7,604 bases of DNA from Gammaproteobacteria bacterium (lineage in GTDB: Bacteria; Pseudomonadota; Gammaproteobacteria; UBA6429; Thiohalophilaceae), in the NCBI GenBank assembly GCA_029880425.1, contig JAOUOK010000067.1:1-7604 (forward strand). Reading direction: 5' to 3'. The position numbers were made by a program, and so were the translations under genes. Of the stretch, positions 7,069-7,604 are shown in pieces. The notes under the pieces were generated by a model. It saw only the letters and a program-made list of their open reading frames with translations. It was not told the origin of the DNA and did not search any database. Each line of letters starts with the position of its first letter. Position 1 is the stretch's first letter.

Positions 7069-7096
7069 CTTTACATGCACATCTACAGCTTGCAAA

Positions 7097-7112
7097 CTAT
7101 GACATAGATCAA
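7097..7112. promoter_or_regulatory. candidate operator: CTATG/CATAG palindrome with half FNR-like site
   Basis: CTATG-A-CATAG (7097-7107) is a perfect 5-bp inverted repeat around one base. Read on the minus strand it overlaps TTGATCTATGTCAT (7112-7099), which has a perfect left half (TTGAT) and a partial right half of the FNR/Anr consensus TTGAT-N4-ATCAA. Its centre is about 72 bp upstream of the predicted hvf start, an acceptable activator position. The regulator is unknown. Confidence 0.3.
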
Positions 7113-7220
7113 TAAAAAAAGTTTCGTAATTAAATAAAGCTTTTATCATATTACATATGAAAAGGATTTATTAGCTTTATTGTTTTAGTTGAAAATGGTA
7201 AATAATTTATTAATTATCAA

Positions 7221-7244
7221 TCACTTAATATTGATATTGAGTGA
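7221..7244. repeat. 24-bp imperfect dyad, possible terminator of the DUF1841 gene or operator
   Basis: Arms TCACT (7221-7225) with AGTGA (7240-7244) and AATAT (7227-7231) with ATATT (7234-7238) are symmetric, with one mismatch (7226/7239) and a two-base centre. It lies 18 bases past the stop of the DUF1841-family gene, so it may form a weak hairpin at that transcript's 3' end. No U-run follows. The remaining gap to hvfA (6998-7220) is AT-rich and contains no credible gene, only the promoter elements listed separately. Confidence 0.4.
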
Positions 7245-7262
7245 ATTGTATTAATCTTTTAA

Positions 7263-7604
7263 TTAAATATATTTTTTTAAACAGCTTAAATAATCATGTT
7301 CATCGGGGGCACGGCTTTGGTTCTGGGCTTCCCAAAGCATTTTTCCCAGGCACTCCATCATTAAATGTTCTGTTTCATGTGGATCTTTATTTTTTTTCAG
7401 CATGGATTGATACAGATGCTCAATTCCAGCTGGGCGCCTGGTTGAAAGTTGTTCCTGTATTGAGATATGCATGGCCATATGCAGGAAGGGATTGGTTTGC
7501 CCCATTTCCGGGGTGTAATCTTTATCGAGTTCAGCTGCTTCATTTTCCAGTAGGGCATGGTATTCAGGGTGAAGCTCCACTATTTTTGCCACGACGGCTT
7601 CAAG
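7263..7604 (-). CDS. DUF1841 family protein (5' end outside window)
   Basis: The frame is open through the right edge: four codons (LEAV) precede the GTG at 7592 that could be mistaken for a start, and LEAVVAKIVELHPEYHALLE reads like the interior of this family. The true start is beyond the window; 113 residues are seen of a family usually about 140-150 long. The DUF1841 core is clear: LDKDYTPEMGQTNPFLHMAM, then HISIQEQLSTRRPAGIEHLY, then DPHETEHLMMECLGKMLWEAQ, and the C-terminal APDEHDYLSCLKKYI. Function is unknown; the protein looks soluble and helical, and several His and Glu residues are conserved in appearance (HMAMH, HETEH). It points the same way as hvfA but is separated by 265 bp and a dyad, so it is probably a separate transcript. 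Confidence 0.8.
   Translation of the reverse strand, partial: LEAVVAKIVELHPEYHALLENEAAELDKDYTPEMGQTNPFLHMAMHISIQEQLSTRRPAGIEHLYQSMLKKNKDPHETEHLMMECLGKMLWEAQNQSRAPDEHDYLSCLKKYI

Noticed and set aside
6931..7149. Minus-strand open frame of 72 codons running from the hvfA promoter region into its signal-peptide codons
   Set aside because: It overlaps hvfA out of frame, covers the promoter, has AT-driven composition and lacks any known motif.
7201..7220. Possible Fur box (GATAATTAATAAATTATT on the minus strand)
   Set aside because: The match is mostly A/T and fails the second half of the 19-bp consensus; it is about 170 bp upstream of the predicted hvf start.
7263..7592. Complete 109-residue gene starting at GTG 7592
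   Set aside because: The frame continues to the window edge with family-like residues (LEAV) before it, so the GTG is internal and the gene is truncated by the window.

Overview
The window looks like chromosomal DNA of a moderately AT-rich gammaproteobacterium. The argininosuccinate synthase, the DUF1841-family protein, the OmpA-type C-terminus and the copper-RiPP cluster all read as gammaproteobacterial. I cannot name a genus from sequence alone. There are no transposases, integrases, tRNAs, rRNAs or CRISPR repeats, so it looks like an ordinary chromosomal segment that carries an accessory metal-handling operon.

Layout. On the + strand there is the 3' end of an OmpA-like domain gene (3-137), then a promoter and argG (272-1486). 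A hairpin at 1493-1519 separates argG from a convergent minus-strand gene for a membrane-bound hybrid histidine kinase (1526-4036). Everything to the right of this is also on the minus strand. Reading in the direction of transcription from the right edge, these are the 3' part of a DUF1841-family gene (7604-7263), an AT-rich regulatory gap (6998-7262), and four closely packed genes: hvfA (6997-6629), hvfB (6606-5755), hvfC (5746-4970) and a DoxX-family gene, hvfX (4893-4288). A dyad-symmetric hairpin follows hvfX at 4233-4270.

The main feature is the hvf-type operon. hvfA encodes a secreted precursor peptide with a signal peptide, a short conserved-looking leader and seven GKCG pentapeptides (six EGKCG and one SGKCG), each with one of the mature peptide's seven cysteines. 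hvfB encodes a DUF692/MNIO multinuclear iron oxidase. hvfC encodes its DUF2063 partner. hvfX encodes a small DoxX-family membrane protein. By family knowledge (Haemophilus HvfABC, the bufferins and the gold-induced gig genes), the enzyme pair converts the Cys of EGKCG motifs to an oxazolone/thioamide copper ligand, and the exported peptide binds copper. The product and the metal are inferred here from homology, not visible directly.

The hybrid kinase lies directly downstream of the operon on the same strand, but behind a 251-bp gap and a hairpin. It probably has its own promoter, and nothing in the sequence shows that it controls the operon. argG (arginine biosynthesis), the OmpA-like gene and the DUF1841 gene are neighbours with no evident functional link to it.
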